Shown: positions 1 through 12,169 of the stretch, in pieces
Layout: each line of letters opens with the position of its first letter
Numbering within the stretch: the stretch's first letter is position 1
Made by a program: the position numbers and the translations under genes
NCBI GenBank assembly: GCA_963555705.1
Contig: OY743189.1
Coordinates: 761,501-825,500 of the forward strand
Reading direction: 5' to 3'
DNA: 64,000 nucleotides
From: Ligustrum vulgare
Lineage: Eukaryota; Streptophyta; Magnoliopsida; Lamiales; Oleaceae
Notes under the pieces: generated by a model
Told to the model about the DNA's origin: nothing
What the model saw: the letters and a program-made list of their open reading frames with translations, nothing else
The model's database searches: none

Positions 1-290
1 CTCATGCTTGCATATATTTTCTTAATTTCAATAATAAAAGTAATTTTTGTATAAATAAATATTGGGATAACATTGAATTAAGTACTTGGACTTAATATAC
101 TTTAAATCAAGAGAATGGAGATATTTTTAGAAATTCGGAATTTAATTTAAAATCGAACGATCTCGATTATTTCTTGACTTGGCTATACGAATACGTCGCG
201 GCGTTAACTTAATAAAAATGGGTGAAATAGTAGCGACACGATTTTCTATTAAAATAATTATTAATCGCGTAAAAATTCTGGGTCGCTACA
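1..290 (-). repeat. Terminal fragment of a gypsy LTR (same family as 30689-34113)
   Basis: From about position 40 to 290 the sequence matches the last ~290 bases of the long LTRs at 30689-34113 and 37417-40841, including the GTCGCGGCG and GGGTCGCTA blocks, with clear divergence. It ends GGGTCGCTACA at 290, a canonical CA end, and the next bases belong to a gypsy integrase. It is therefore the edge of an LTR (solo or complete; the rest is outside the window) inserted into that gene. Strand follows the PBS orientation of the complete relative. Confidence 0.8.
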
Positions 291-1114
291 CTATGCCCAG
301 AGGAGCTGGTAACAATTGCTTTGCTATAGTAGCAATTGACTACTTCACCAAGTGGGTCGAAGCGGAACCTTTGATGAAGATCACCGAGGCCAACACCACC
401 AAGTTCATTTGGAAAAATATCATATGCCGGTTCGGAATACCACATTCGCTGGTTAGTGACAATGCAAAACAGTTCAAAAACAGAAGCGTGGATGAGTTGT
501 GTGACGATTTGGGAATCAGGAAGCTGTTCTCATCTCCACATCACCCACAGGCCAACGGGCAGGTTGAAGCGGTGAACAAGACCATAAGAAATACCCTGAA
601 AAGGAAGTTGGAATTCAGAAAGGGCGCGTGGGTAGACGAGCTCCCACAGGTGTTATGGGCGCTTCGAACCACCTCGCATACCGCCACTGGTGAAACACCC
701 TTCTCGCTGGCTTACGGAGCCGAGGCGGTATGCCCCGTTGAAATCAGAATCCCTACGCTTCGACAAACTCATTATGACGAAGTTAGAAACGAGGAAGCGC
801 AAAGGGCCGGTTTAGACTTCTTAATGGAAAAGCGGAATGATTCCCAAGAGGTAATGACCAAATACCAGAAAAAGATGGCTCGATACTACAACAAAAGGGT
901 GAAGAGCCGACGCTTTAATATTGGGGACTTGGTCCTCAAAAAGGTTCTTCCTTCAACACAGGAGCCAGGAGTAGGGACTCTGGGGCCTAACTGGGAAGGC
1001 CCTTACAAGGTTGTTGCCGAGGTGGTACCCGGAACATACATGATTGAGGACTTGTCTGGAGTTCCTCTATGTAATCCTTGGAACACGGACCACCTTCCCC
1101 GTTATTTTCAGTAA
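291..1114 (+). pseudogene. Gypsy integrase, C-terminal part (5'-truncated)
   Basis: Encodes the integrase core and C-terminus of a Tat-type pol polyprotein. The DDE triad is visible: Asp in VAIDYFTKW (about 334-360), Asp in VSDNAKQF (about 452-475) and Glu in NGQVEAVNK (about 556-582). It ends in a GPNWEGPYKV / WNTDHLPRYF tail typical of this lineage. The reading frame is open back to about 179, but its first ~37 codons come from the LTR inserted at 290, so that start is a chance fusion and not a native N-terminus. Known role of the family: insertion of element cDNA into chromosomes in the nucleus. Reverse transcriptase and RNase H are missing, so this fragment cannot act alone. Confidence 0.85.
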
Positions 1115-2251
1115 AACTAAATTCCTCTATGATTGCAACATTATCATATTATTTCAAAAAATCGTGGGCGAGCTGCGTTAAAAGTTACGCCGATCTCTAT
1201 TAGACAACCATCATGAATAAACGCACATTCTAAAATTATTTTGGTCATGACACCATACGCCCACACTATGCATAAAAATTGTTAAGGACAAGGGACTCTC
1301 ATAAGGCTAAACTACGATCACCACGTAAGGATTGGGAGTTTTAATACAATAAATGCTTCGAACCACTCAAAATCTAAGGTGCCGCACTCATTCACCGTCA
1401 TTCACCGCACGATATGTTTGGAATCATTCAAATATAACCAAATGTTGTCACTTAGACCAAAATCCTTGGTGCGTTAAGTTAGTTCATACATACGGACAAA
1501 GCGTTTGCAAGATATACTAAGTGCTGTGTGCATAAGCGTAAAAGACAAACGTAAAAAATTCTTATGTTATTTTGGCCGCAAATACAACACGCCTCCGCCA
1601 GGCAAGATCTTTGCTAAAAACAAGGGACTCCGGTGAATTTACACTGCGACATTAACAGAGGTTCATACAAAGATGTAAATGTAGGTGTCACAGAGTTTTA
1701 AGGTAAAATCGCTCAAAGGTTGGTCAAGATCAGAGCTAATTAGTAAAGGTATATCAACTGTGCCGGATCTGGGGGAATAGCAAATGATTAAACTTGAATA
1801 GAATTATTGCTGCAAAGTGATGACAAATTCGATCCGCTCATGAATGACCACATCGGATTTGAGGGACTAGCACACCCAAAAATATGGCCATCCACGACCA
1901 AAGGTTTAGATATCGCCTTGGACTAAATGGTCGAGGAGGAAAAGGCACGGGAGCCCCTCCAGCCGAACTAAGTTATGCTTGTCCGAGGTGCTCTAAATCA
2001 TGTGCATTTTACAAATCAAGACATTTACAGACAAACATTTACTTGGTCCCACATATCATCTTACAATTATGAAACTCGCACTTGGAAATACTCATGTTTA
2101 AGCAGTAAAGAAAAAACGTTGCTGCACCAAAATATGAATAAGCTGCTCCATTCATAAAAATGAGACGTGTACAATATGAAGTGCCGGGGGACTTACAAAA
2201 AGAAAGAAAAGAAGAAAACAAAATGCTAAAGCTAACAAATACAGAAGAAGA
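1115..2251. other. Tat element spacer with an internal PPT/U3-like copy
   Basis: No gene is visible. Positions about 1838-1995 resemble the end of the element around 5775-5985. Both carry ATGAATGA, then CGGATTTGAGGGACTAG, and further on a related CCTCcAGCCGAaCTAGTTA-type block and TGTCCGAGGTGCT-type block. The first copy thus looks like a degenerate polypurine tract plus the start of an LTR U3, placed just before the antisense ORF. Confidence 0.5.
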
Positions 2252-5035
2252 TTATTGTGGAGGAGGGACATCTTCCAAGGGGCCTCTATCAGACACGCCA
2301 AGAGGATCCGCAGGAGCATCTTGAGACTCAGGGTACAAGGCTTCAATAGAGGACAGGTCCAAAGCCGGATAAGCTTCCTTCACGTCCCCCAAAGCCATCC
2401 TGGCCCCTAGGTTCCCAAAGACCCTTTGCATCGCCTCGTACTCTGGGGTCTCTTCAAAAGTGTCCTTGAAGTTCTGGACAGCCTCAGACACTCGGGTACT
2501 TAAAGCATTCTCCACCCGTGTCATGACGGTATGCTCTAGAACCTCAGTAATCCTAGTTTGCATGTGTTTTTCCAAAGAGGCAAGGTCCTCCTCCGCCTTT
2601 GCCTTGGCCTCCCGCTCCCTCCCCAATTCTTCATTCGCTGCTGCCGCCTCGGCTTCCAGCCTGGACTTAGCTGCGTTAGCGGTAGTCAGAGCCTCAGAGG
2701 CGATGGATTGGGCACGGTTAGAATCATCCAGTTTCTTGCACAATGTTGCCACGTCAGACTCAGAGGCCAGGAGGTCGTGTTTCAACTTATCATTATCCTC
2801 CTGGAGCCGCTTGGCATTGGTCCTCTCCTCGGAGGAAGACTTCCGGGCTATGGCCAACTGGGTCTTCAAATCATTTATCTCCTTTAGCATGTTGTCCGCA
2901 TGCCGGAGAGCAGTTTCAGCATTCTTCTTGTCCCGCTGCGCCTCATCCACGGACGATTCCACCTCGTCAATAAGGGCCAGCGCCTGGGCATTCATGGCCT
3001 TAGCGGCGAGCAGCTTCCGGGACGGACTGGCACTAGAAGAGAAGGCGGACCAGCCTTCCGTCCAAAATTGCTCGGTTATAAAGGCAGCCCGGGCTGGAGG
3101 TGAACTGGGAGAGTCAAACAGCGAAGGGCTGAAAGTGACATCCCTTGGGAGAATGCTGGTTTTGATGTGCTTGAGCTCCTTTGCCCCCTCCGGTGTCACT
3201 TCATAGGCCAAGCCTGGAATGGGCACAGAAGGCTCATCCTCTAGGTCTTCGATCATGGGAGGCGGAGGTGCAGAGGTGGATTCCTTGCCCTTAACTCTTC
3301 TGAGTCTCTTCAGGGGGGCGGGCTCCTCCTCAGGGGCATGTTCGAAAATGTCCTCGGACAAAGGAGGCAGCATTGAGGCATCCTTAGCCTCCCTGTCTCT
3401 CTTGGATCCGCCCCTGTCAGACCTTTTCCCTTTCCCCTTTGGAAGGGCTCCCTTAGGGTCGGCCTCCTTTTCTGTGTTAGGCCTCTGAGGGCCCACAGGC
3501 AGCAGAGTAGGCGGTGGCATTAGGGCTGGAAGAGGGCCCTGAAGTTGGGCCGTAGACGCCTCGGAGACCTCCTTTGCCACCCCAACTTGCAGGTTGGCCA
3601 ATACCGCCTTCTGTTTCCTTTCAACTTCACTACCATGGCGAAGTGCAGGGGGAATTTTTGTAGCCATGAGACTCTTCAAAGAAATCTTTGGAAAATCCTT
3701 AGAGCCTAGCAAGAAAGAGAGGGAAATGAGGCTACAAACAGAAAAAGCATAAGATATAAAAGCAGTAACAAAGCAAACTCACCCATGGCTCGCATAAGAC
3801 CGTGTTTGACGAATAGTTTGTTCTGCTGAATAACCCCTTGAAAGGTGCTCTTATAAGCGAACAAACACCTAACTGCCGCTAAATCCGCGTCAGGGAGTAG
3901 GCGGGCAAAAATGTCCCCTGTCACAAATCAGAAGCGTGTTAAAAACCAGCAAAGGAAGATGAATGGAAAATAAAAACAAGTGACACATGACACTTGAGGA
4001 CACTAAAGCAAACACAAGACTCACTAGGAAGGGAAAGAGTTCGGGGAACAGAAATTTCCGGACAAGGGTCCATAGGAGAACTCTGCCACTCCCCGGCCAC
4101 CCAGAACCATTGATTCCTCCAGTTCTTTATGGAGGTAGGTTGGCCAGTAATAACAGGAGGATATGAGCCTCGAGGAGACAGATAATACCAGTCCTTCACA
4201 TCAGCCCTAACGTCCCTCTCCCTTCTCACTGACTTCTTCAGAGTGTACAAAGTATGAATAATGTATAGAGAGATGGGATAGTCGGGATTGACCTCATGCC
4301 ACGCTAGCCAAGTGCCCACGGCCTGTGTCCAGAAATTAGGTGCTAACTGGTAGGGGCACAAGTTATAACTCCTAAGTAGGGCCCTGAAGAAAGGATGCAG
4401 AGGTAACCTCATACCGCAGGACAAGGCATCGTAACATATGGCCGCTTGGCCTGAAGGAGGGCTACATGGTCGGCAAGAGGGCGTAGGATGCACTAAACGG
4501 ACCCCTTCTGACATCCTGAACTTCGCCGAGGCCCCAGCCAAGTCAACTCCTCGGATTTCACTGGCGACCTCGCTGCTCTCCCACAAATCTGGGTTTGGGT
4601 CAGGGTCCACGTGATATCCTGATATTTTGTTCACCAGGTCCACCCAACCTTCTACCTGGGCTATCTCCTCCACTGAGAGCCCAACTCCTCTCTGTGCGCC
4701 CGTAAAGGGGCCCTGGTGTCTAAATCAAGATCCTGTGGGCCAGAAGAAGAACCTGTTGCTCCCTTTCTCCCCATGTCTCTATCACGTTTGCTTCGGAGTT
4801 CTCCAAGCACGGATTCCTCTTCGGACGACAGATGGGCCATGTAGTTCTGGTCTCTCTCTTCTTCGCTGTCAGAATCACTCAAATAAATTATACCGCTAGT
4901 TTTCCTATTCCTCCTCTTAATATGCTCCCTAAAGAAGTGAGAACTAAAAACCGATAAAGAGATGGGGCAGAAACCTCTGACGGGAACCGCCATCGCTAAC
5001 ATTTCCTGTGAACCCGTTCCCCCAACTCTTTCCAT
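2252..5035 (-). CDS. Antisense extra ORF (aORF) of the Tat element, spliced, one frameshift
   Basis: Minus-strand gene inside the gypsy element. Exon a spans about 5035-4025, exon b 3917-3783, exon c 3705-2252. Donors are GTGAGT in both introns and acceptors are GACAG and GCTAG. Codon phases agree across both junctions (LSLP-R-DIFARLL and RAM-GSKDF). Exon a holds an acidic N-terminus (SDSDSEEERD) and a plant gypsy-type transposon domain (LPLHPFFRALLRSYNLCPYQ; WFWVAGEW). Exon c is charged, with a long predicted coiled coil (about residues 240-400 of its 484). A one-base frameshift near 4670-4685 separates the first ~120 codons from the rest, so this copy is probably damaged. Such antisense ORFs are known in Tat/Retand elements; their function is unknown. 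The domain assignment is from memory of the family. Confidence 0.7.
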
Positions 5036-5309
5036 TTTTTTTCTTTTTGTTTTAAAGGAGAGTCAGACTCAACAAAAGAAAAACAAAGTGCAAAAACAAA
5101 ATTCTCAAACCCACAATGAGAAACTGAAAGTAAGAATGTCTTACATATACAGGGATAAAGAGATTTACCTTCAAAAGACGAATGCTTGACACTGTGCACT
5201 TGAAATGAAGAACTCGCCAAGGAAAACTGTGGAACGTTAAGGGTGGATGCTGGGTGGAAAACCCTAGAAGAAAAGACGCGAAACTCGCAAGGAAGAGAGA
5301 GACGGCGCA

Positions 5310-5400
5310 AGTTTTCGCGAAAGTATGGCTGAGAAGATTCTAAGAAAATGGTAAAAGGTGAAATGGTAAAATGAAGAAGGATTTATAGGCATCCTAACGG
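5310..5400 (-). promoter_or_regulatory. Antisense promoter with TATA box for the aORF
   Basis: On the minus strand GCCTATAAATCC lies at 5381-5391. It is followed by a pyrimidine-rich leader and then, after about 350 bases, the first aORF start near 5035. Such a TATA box would give a start near 5350. A possible 5'-UTR donor (TTGAAG then GTAAATC on the minus strand) lies near 5170. Inferred from sequence only. Confidence 0.5.
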
Positions 5401-5807
5401 TCTAAATTCCTTGAGTTTCGTGAACCGCATGATTAATGTGGGTAACCCATGCTTCTTGGAAAATGAGCTAATCAAAGCACCAGCCGTCAAAGGGAGGAAC
5501 AAAAACCGTTCAGCTACCACGGTGTATGCCACGCGCTGCGAAATGGTGCCCCCCTCCCCTTTTATATATATATTTCTTGGAAATAAATACCGATAGCTCC
5601 TCCGAATTGAATGCGCCGCCTAAGAAATGCGCTGATATGATCCTGGCCGGTGGGGGGAGAGAAAATCCGAGGCATAAGGTCGGCTATAATGTGGATCCGA
5701 GCCTTACCTAAGGAATTTCTTCATTGAAATCCCTAAAAAGTTAACGCTGTGAAATCATGGCAAATCCTACACGACCATGAATGATCCCTTCGGATTTGAG
5801 GGACTAG

Positions 5808-6481
5808 TGTTGAAAGCGGGCCCAAAGAAAGGTACAGCGATCCACCAGCGAAGGCCCAATAATGGCCCAATGGACCTTGACCCACAGCTAAGACCTAGAA
5901 TATCACCTTGGGATGAATGCCGAGGTGGTATGTCAAGCAAACCTCTTCAGCCGACCTAGTTAACGCCCCCGTCCGATGTGCTTTACACCCAGCCGGGGTG
6001 CTTTATGGCGTTGACCAGAAGAAAGAGATGGAGTCAGTGATGGGACGCTGCCTTTACCCAGACGTGACAGGCGCCCAACCCCTACGAAATGTAGCAATGA
6101 TTACGGTTTGAAAAGCAAGATTGTCACATCCATAAGCTAGGGTGATGACAAGTGTAAAGTATGCCACGTGTCGCAATCCGAGACAAGAAGTTTCACTATA
6201 AATGAATCACAATTGTCTCAAAGTAAAGGGTTAGCAATTTCTCACTCTTAACTCTATATTTCTCTCACTCCCTTTTCTCTCTTTTACACACTTTTATCTC
6301 CCGCACCCAATATATATTTTCCTAAAATGAGCACTGACTTAGGCATCGGAGTGCAAACGGGAGCCACCTCGGCCCCCTTTGCAAGCTGATTGTTTGTCTT
6401 AGTGCGCAGGAGATCCACGTGTTCAAGAGGGAGGAGCTGAGACGTGTTGGTCCAAGGTCCAGCCGGATTTTGTGGTCAACA
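5808..6481 (+). repeat. 3' LTR of the Tat element
   Basis: 674 bp, starting TGTTGAAAGCGGG directly after the purine tract GGATTTGAGGGACTAG and ending GTGGTCAACA. A TATA-like box (CACTATAAATGAA) is at about 6192-6204, followed by a transcribed-looking R/U5 with the ACTTAGGCATCGGAGTG block often seen in Tat elements. The bases after it are GTAAT. The matching target duplication would lie outside the window. Confidence 0.8.
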
Positions 6482-7160
6482 GTAATTAATTACAAAATTG
6501 AAATAAGTTACAAATGTATTTTCGACAATGGTTGTGATGGTAGCTGATACAAATTAGGCTGTGATTGGTGGTGGTGGTGGTAATTAATTGCAATTGTAGT
6601 TAAATATATAGTTGTAACTAATTACAAAATGAAGTAAAGTTCTAATTTATAAGTTACAATTGTAATTAATTACAAAATTGAAATAAGTTACAACTGTATT
6701 TTCGACGGTGGTTGGGGGCTTGGGGCGATGACTGATTACAAATTAGGTGGTGATTGGTGGTGGTGATTAATTACAATTATAGTTAAATTTAAAATTGTAA
6801 CTAATTATAAATTGAAATAAAATTACAGTTGTAATTAATTACAAAATTGAAATAAAATTACAATTGTATCTCCGAGGTGGTTGTGGCGGTGATAGATTAA
6901 AAATTAGGTGGTGATCGATGGTGGTAATTAATTGAAATTATAGTTAAAATTACAATTGTAACTAATTACAAATTGAAAATAAAGTTACAGTTGTAATTAA
7001 TTACAAAACTGAAATAAGGTGGTGGTGGCGGCGGCGGCAGTGACTGGTTACAAATTAGGTGGTGATGATGATGGTGGTAATTAATTACAATTTGAAATAA
7101 ATTTACAATTATAATTAATTACAAAATTGAAATAAAATTACAATTGTAATTAATTACAAA
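6482..7160. repeat. Degenerate tandem repeat, four units of about 150-190 bp
   Basis: Units alternate a GGTGGTGATTGGTGGTGG-type purine block with TAATTAATTACAA and AAATTGAAATAA blocks. The marker AAATTAGG starts at about 6551, 6740, 6901 and 7052, giving spacings of 189, 161 and 151. No coding potential is seen. Confidence 0.75.
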
Positions 7161-7435
7161 CCTTGATTTCTGATAATAAAAAAATACCTGATTTTGAAAA
7201 TTATTTTGATATTTCTGTAATTAGTTACAAATCACCTGAATTTAAAAAAATTCATACTTAAATGTGTGTAATTGTGTACTTAACCCTTGTGTTATATTGA
7301 TGGCCCATACCCTATATTTCGTTCAATTTCACATACCATAAGAGATGGTTTATGGGATCGATTTCTGGTAATTTTTATTTGTTGTAATTGTTAAGTTCGT
7401 TGTTGATTATGTCTATAATTAATATTTTTATTAAT
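7161..7435. other. AT-rich sequence without recognisable features
   Basis: No gene, terminal repeat or known element is visible. It probably belongs to the CACTA-type element whose gene begins just downstream. Confidence 0.4.
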
Positions 7436-7622
7436 TTGTAAGGATAAATATGTGTGGTCGACAACAAATACTGTCAATGTGTACCACACATGGAAGAAGA
7501 AGATGATGATGGATAGATGTAAAGATATGATGAATGATTCTCGGGAGAAAGCTAAGCATACAAGCAAGTCCGATAATCCCGTCGATTGGAGAGGACATGG
7601 TCAGCGTTGGATAAGGGCACAA
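7436..7622 (+). pseudogene. CACTA-type (Ptta/En/Spm) gene, part 1, before the copia insertion
   Basis: Frame starting near 7450 reads VNVYHTWKKKMMMDRC and later WRGHGQRWIRA up to the retroelement border at 7622. Joined in frame to 19797 onward it continues HHYDNLVNYWNTENW, the plant Transposase_24 (Ptta/En/Spm) signature. The reading frame is thus restored when the intervening 12.2 kb is removed. This half alone ends in a stop inside the LTR. Confidence 0.75.
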
Positions 7623-8080
7623 TGTTAGAAAATTTTATTACAGATAATAATTTATCTATAATCTAAATAATCATCATGTTGGAATTATCAAGAATTAAAT
7701 AACTGAAGCGGAAGCGTACCTTAATCAAACGTGATTCACGATAAACGATTCGGTTGTGTTTGGATCTTCTAAATCGATACGTAGTCCTTATTATCTCTCT
7801 GATGATGGGATGTCAGACAAGATGAACAGTACGTAGGATTCAGGGACCATAACCGACTTTATAAACTGAATTGCCAATTAACCTAATCCGGCCCATCATG
7901 AATTAGGTAATGGCCTGGTATCTACACATAAAAGCCCATACATTAATTAGATGCATTAAAGCCCAATATACCAAATCCTTATTAGATCACTTTAAATGGG
8001 CTTAACCAAAATTGATAGCCTTTTATTCAATACACAATAATTCACATATAAGCCCACACGATTGATTAAAAATCCTTACA
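7623..8080 (-). repeat. Copia array LTR 1
   Basis: Starts TGTTAGAAAATT and ends CCTTACA on the plus strand. By eye it is identical to LTR 2 at 13481. It differs from LTR 3 at six sites, all transitions. Confidence 0.9.
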
Positions 8081-8869
8081 ATCTCCCACTTGGGCTATAT
8101 GTGTAACCTTACAATTGTGTATCAATCATAACCTTATGAGTACTCAGAATTTTGCTATCATTACTGAATGCATCCCTAAACAATCCGGTCCATCAATTAT
8201 ATCAACATAGGATCAAAGCGGCTTTCACTACATTAATCGTAACTAAACCTTCAATGGTCACGTATATCGACATAACTGAATGACATGGATCAAGTATGGA
8301 TGTGTAGCATGGAAATTACATGTAATGTGATCTTCAACATGCCTATTTCCAACTGGTCCAAACTTTAGTGAGATCATCCTCAAACGAGTTCAGAGATAAT
8401 AAACCTGAAACCTTACAGCTGTAAATAACTTTAACTTTAAACTGTATCCAAAAGGACAATAAATGTGTCTTATGCACCCAAAATACAAACTCCCACTGAA
8501 ACCGAATATCCTTAAGAAATACAACACCCATATGAGTAATGTACTCATGAAAGACCTTGGGTTGTAATACTTTAGTAAGCGGATCCGCAATTATGGAGTT
8601 TGTCCCAATGTGCTCTTATTGACACATGTCCACTCTGAACTGTATCCTTCACAACCAGGAACTTATGTCAATGTATTTTGACTTAGTTGAGCTCCTGTTG
8701 TTACTGGAATATAAATATGCTGAGTTATTGTCACAATATAACTTTAGTGGTCTTTCTATACCGTACAGAATATGCAGCCCAGTGACAAAATTTCGCAGCT
8801 ATATTCCATAATTAGATGCCCCCAAAATTGCTACAACTGTGCTGCCAAGTGAAAGAAGCTAAAGTGTCT

Positions 8870-10500
8870 GTTAAGCACTCCATCCGGAAATAGCTCCTCC
8901 AACCAGCAGATAAATGTAGCCTTATGTGGATCTTTTACTTTCTTGGCATCTAGAAAAAATCGGAATCATAATACCATATGATCTCCAACTGATCCGATTT
9001 TCTGTATGTGAGCATGTAATCTTTTGTTCTCTTTAAATACTTTATAACCCATGTTTGGCTGCTTTTCCAAATGATCCATCCCAGGGTTACTTAAATATCT
9101 CCTTAGTATCCCAATAACGTATGCAATATCCGAACGCATACAAATTTGAGCATACATCAGATTTTCTATAGCTTAACTATATGAGATCCTCTGCATTTCT
9201 TTAATTTCAAGATAACTTTTCGGGCATTTAGTCGAGACTAAATTTGTCTCCCTTAGCGATATGGCTGTCCCCTGATTTACCGTCTTGCATGCCAAACCTC
9301 TTAAGTACTTTATCGATATAGCCCTTTTGTGACAATTCAAGAATACCCCGAGAACAATCCCGGTGTATCTGAATTTCTAATACAAAAGAGATGTCACCAA
9401 GATTTTTAATCTCAAAATTCCTTGACAAAAATCTCATAATTTTATGTGACATGCCTATATCATTATTGGCAAGCAATAATCAACATAGAAAACCAGAAAA
9501 ATTTACTTACTCCCACTGAACTTGTAATACATACAACCATCAACAACATTAATCTCAAGACCAAATGAGATAATTACTTGATGAAATTTGTATTACCCTT
9601 AACGAGAAGTTGGCTTGAGTACATAAATTGATTTCTTTAATTTGCAAACCGTCTCATCAATGTCTCCATTGAGAAACGTCACCTTAGTATCCATTTGATG
9701 TAACTCGAGGTCAAAATGTGCAACAACCTAACTTTTCTGAAAGAGTCTTTCATTGAAACCGAAGAGAAAGTCTCTTTACAATCAATGCCATCATTCTGTG
9801 TAAAGCCCTTAGATACAAGACGAACCTTATATCTTTCCACATTACCTATCGAATCCCTCTTGGTTTAAAATTCTATTTAAGACCAATGGGCTTCGCACCT
9901 TCTGGTAATGGGACAAGATCCCAAAACTTTATTGTCTTGCATATGCTTATACTCCTTATTTATGACATCAATCCATTTTTGAGAGTTAGAACCCTGCATG
10001 GCCTGATGGAATTGATTGGACCATCTTCCACCATTCCATTATTTCCTTATGTTCTTGGAAAAATACTATTTAAATTATCCGGAATAGCATTTTTTCCCTT
10101 TCTCTCGTGGATTTCCTTAATGGCTTTAGTTATTGAGGTTGTTGAGTTTGTACTTCTGAAATTTACTTTATTTTGGATGAGAGGTTCTTCAACATTGTCT
10201 AGTTGAGGTTCCGAATATGCTTCTTGATCAATGACATGCATAAAAACTTGCACGTTGTCAAAAGCAATAATAGGAATCGAAACCGATCCTTCCTCAACTT
10301 CTTCCTTAAAGACAATATCTCTAACCTTATTTCTCCCCCCAAACTCAACATCCTCAAAAAATGTTGCAGTTCCCATTTCAAAAATTGACTTAAGTGTGGG
10401 ATTATAAAATTTAATAGCCCCTTAAACGCTTAGAATAACCAATAAAGCAGATGCTAACTGTTTTGGAGTCCAATTTCTTTATGTGGCCTATAAAGCCTAG
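8870..10500 (-). pseudogene. Copia pol remnant, internal copy 1
   Basis: Reading right to left: an integrase tail with HFLRMLSLGG / GTATFFEDVEFGG (about 10300-10380), then reverse transcriptase pieces MRFLSRNFEIKNLGD and LSQKGYIDKVLKRFGM (9228-9476), then MYAQICMRSDIAYVIGILR and RYLSNPGMDHLEK (8966-9157). Order and motifs match copia pol (integrase before RT). Frameshifts and stops break it throughout. Confidence 0.8.
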
Positions 10501-10979
10501 CCTTAGCTGGACATCCCCAAATGTAGAAATGCTTTGGACTAAGCTTTAAGCCTGTCAAAAAGCTCATAAGGTGTTTTAGTAGCTGCTTTAGTTGGTATTA
10601 TGTATGATCTTTCTTTAAATGTCCAGATTTCTAACAAAAGAAACAGCCTTAATGTGTTTATGTGATTTCTTTTGTTCTGAACCCTTAACAACTTTATGTT
10701 CTTTATTTCTTTTATTGCCCTTATCTTTAGAGGTTTTGCTAAGTGAACACTTTCAGTTCTGTCCTACTTCAACTTTTCTTCCTCTTGCACACAAAATAGA
10801 ATGAACTCATTTAGAGTTCAATTCTTCCTTTGATAGTTACAACTGACCTTAAATTGACTGAATTGTGCAAGAAGCTTGCACACTATGAAATGAGCTCATT
10901 GAGAGTCCATTTCTACTTTGACAGTTATAACTAACCTTAAATTAACTATATTGTGCAGGAAGCGATATCAATATCAAAT

Positions 10980-11290
10980 GCACGAGCAAGTCAGTAGACA
11001 AGTCGAGTTTTAGTTCCTTAAGTTTTGAAGTAGTGTGAGACATCTACACGATGTACTCCCTTATTTTCCCATTGCCTTTATACTTTATTGAAATCAAGCT
11101 TTGCATAAGCATGCTTGTTTCAGCCTTATCGTTTTTCACAAAACGTTTCTTAATTTCGGCAAGGAATTCATTGACATCATTTACCTCCTTAGATACTATG
11201 CCACTAAAGGCTTCCAGAATGCCGCACTTAATGATCGTAAGACTCACGTAATTTAAGCAATCCCACTTCTCAAAGTTCCTCATTTGATTA
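10980..11290 (-). pseudogene. Copia gag remnant, internal copy 1
   Basis: The minus-strand piece at 11044-11283 reads MRNFEKWDCLNYVSLTIIKC, then VNEFLAEIKKRFVKNDKAE and a SISIKYKGNGKIREYI-like stretch, which resembles the UBN2-type gag core of copia elements. It is short and has no zinc knuckle. Confidence 0.6.
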
Positions 11291-11611
11291 GATGAACTTT
11301 CATCCGTAAGAGGAGTAGGTTGCTCAATCCTTAGTACACGGTCTAGATCGATGCAGCCAACGAAAAGTTAATGTTGTTGTTTTGATCCTTGAAGTTTGTT
11401 CCATAAATACAGTGATTAAATTTGAGCTTGTAGATATACTACTAGCAGAATTTGAAACTGAATAGAGAACACTTAAATAAAATAGCTCACATGAATACCT
11501 TATTATGCAAATCATATTTTCAAATAATGGTAGGGTCCATCACAAGATACCTAGCACAACATCAATATTTAGTCTTTGGACAGAAATATTGACTTGTAAG
11601 TGGTACTCTTG

Positions 11612-12003
11612 GCGTAGTAATCAAACACTGACAGTAAGATATGTCAACCAACAAACCTTTCTTTGGACCGATTTATTGATCACACGTAAAACCAAATAAC
11701 CGTCACGTATTTATCACCACAAGTTCATGTGAAATTCGGGCCAAATATTGACCTTCCTTTGGGCCGATCAATATCCGCATGAAATAACACACAAACACCT
11801 AATTTTCCCTTAGTGCAGTGATCAAACACTGGCAATAAGACATGTTAACCAATAAACCTTTCTTTGGACCGATTTATTGGTCACACGTTAAACCAAATAA
11901 TTGCCACGTGTTTATCACAACAGGTGCATGTGAAATTCGAGCAAAATATTGACCTTCCTTTGGGCCGATCAATATCCGCAATGAATAACACGCATAAATA
12001 CCT
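11612..12003. repeat. Two-unit tandem repeat, period about 201 bp (copy 1)
   Basis: TCAAACACTG at 11621 and 11822 begins two similar blocks, each with CTTTCTTTGGACCGATTTAT and CCTTTGGGCCGATCAATATC. It lies in the leader between the copia LTR/PBS and gag. The same repeat recurs at 17470-17861 in copy 2. Confidence 0.8.
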
Positions 12004-12169
12004 TCTAATATTCAAAGTTAATTAATATCCACAAGAGAGGTTGCTTTGGCAACATGTTGTTTCAACTAACTTACTTTCGAATATTATATCTCTTAAAAGA
12101 TTCCGATGTACCAAGATTTGAAACTGAAATTCATTGATTTGCATCTATATTTGACTTTAGGATTTGAAT

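Larger units (their letters stand above)
291..6481 (+). mobile_element. Ty3/gypsy Tat-lineage retrotransposon, 5'-truncated by an LTR insertion
   Basis: The element runs in the order integrase end (291-1114), spacer (1115-2251), antisense spliced ORF (2252-5035), antisense promoter region, polypurine tract (about 5793-5807) and 3' LTR (5808-6481). The integrase C-terminus and an antisense extra ORF between pol and the 3' LTR are known marks of the Tat/Retand group of non-chromovirus gypsy elements. Gag, protease and reverse transcriptase lie to the left of the inserted LTR and are not in the window. Confidence 0.8.

Noticed and set aside
2460..3206. 248-codon plus-strand frame opposite the Tat antisense ORF
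   Set aside because: Mirror of the coiled-coil exon on the other strand; Ser/Ala-rich low complexity and no family motif.
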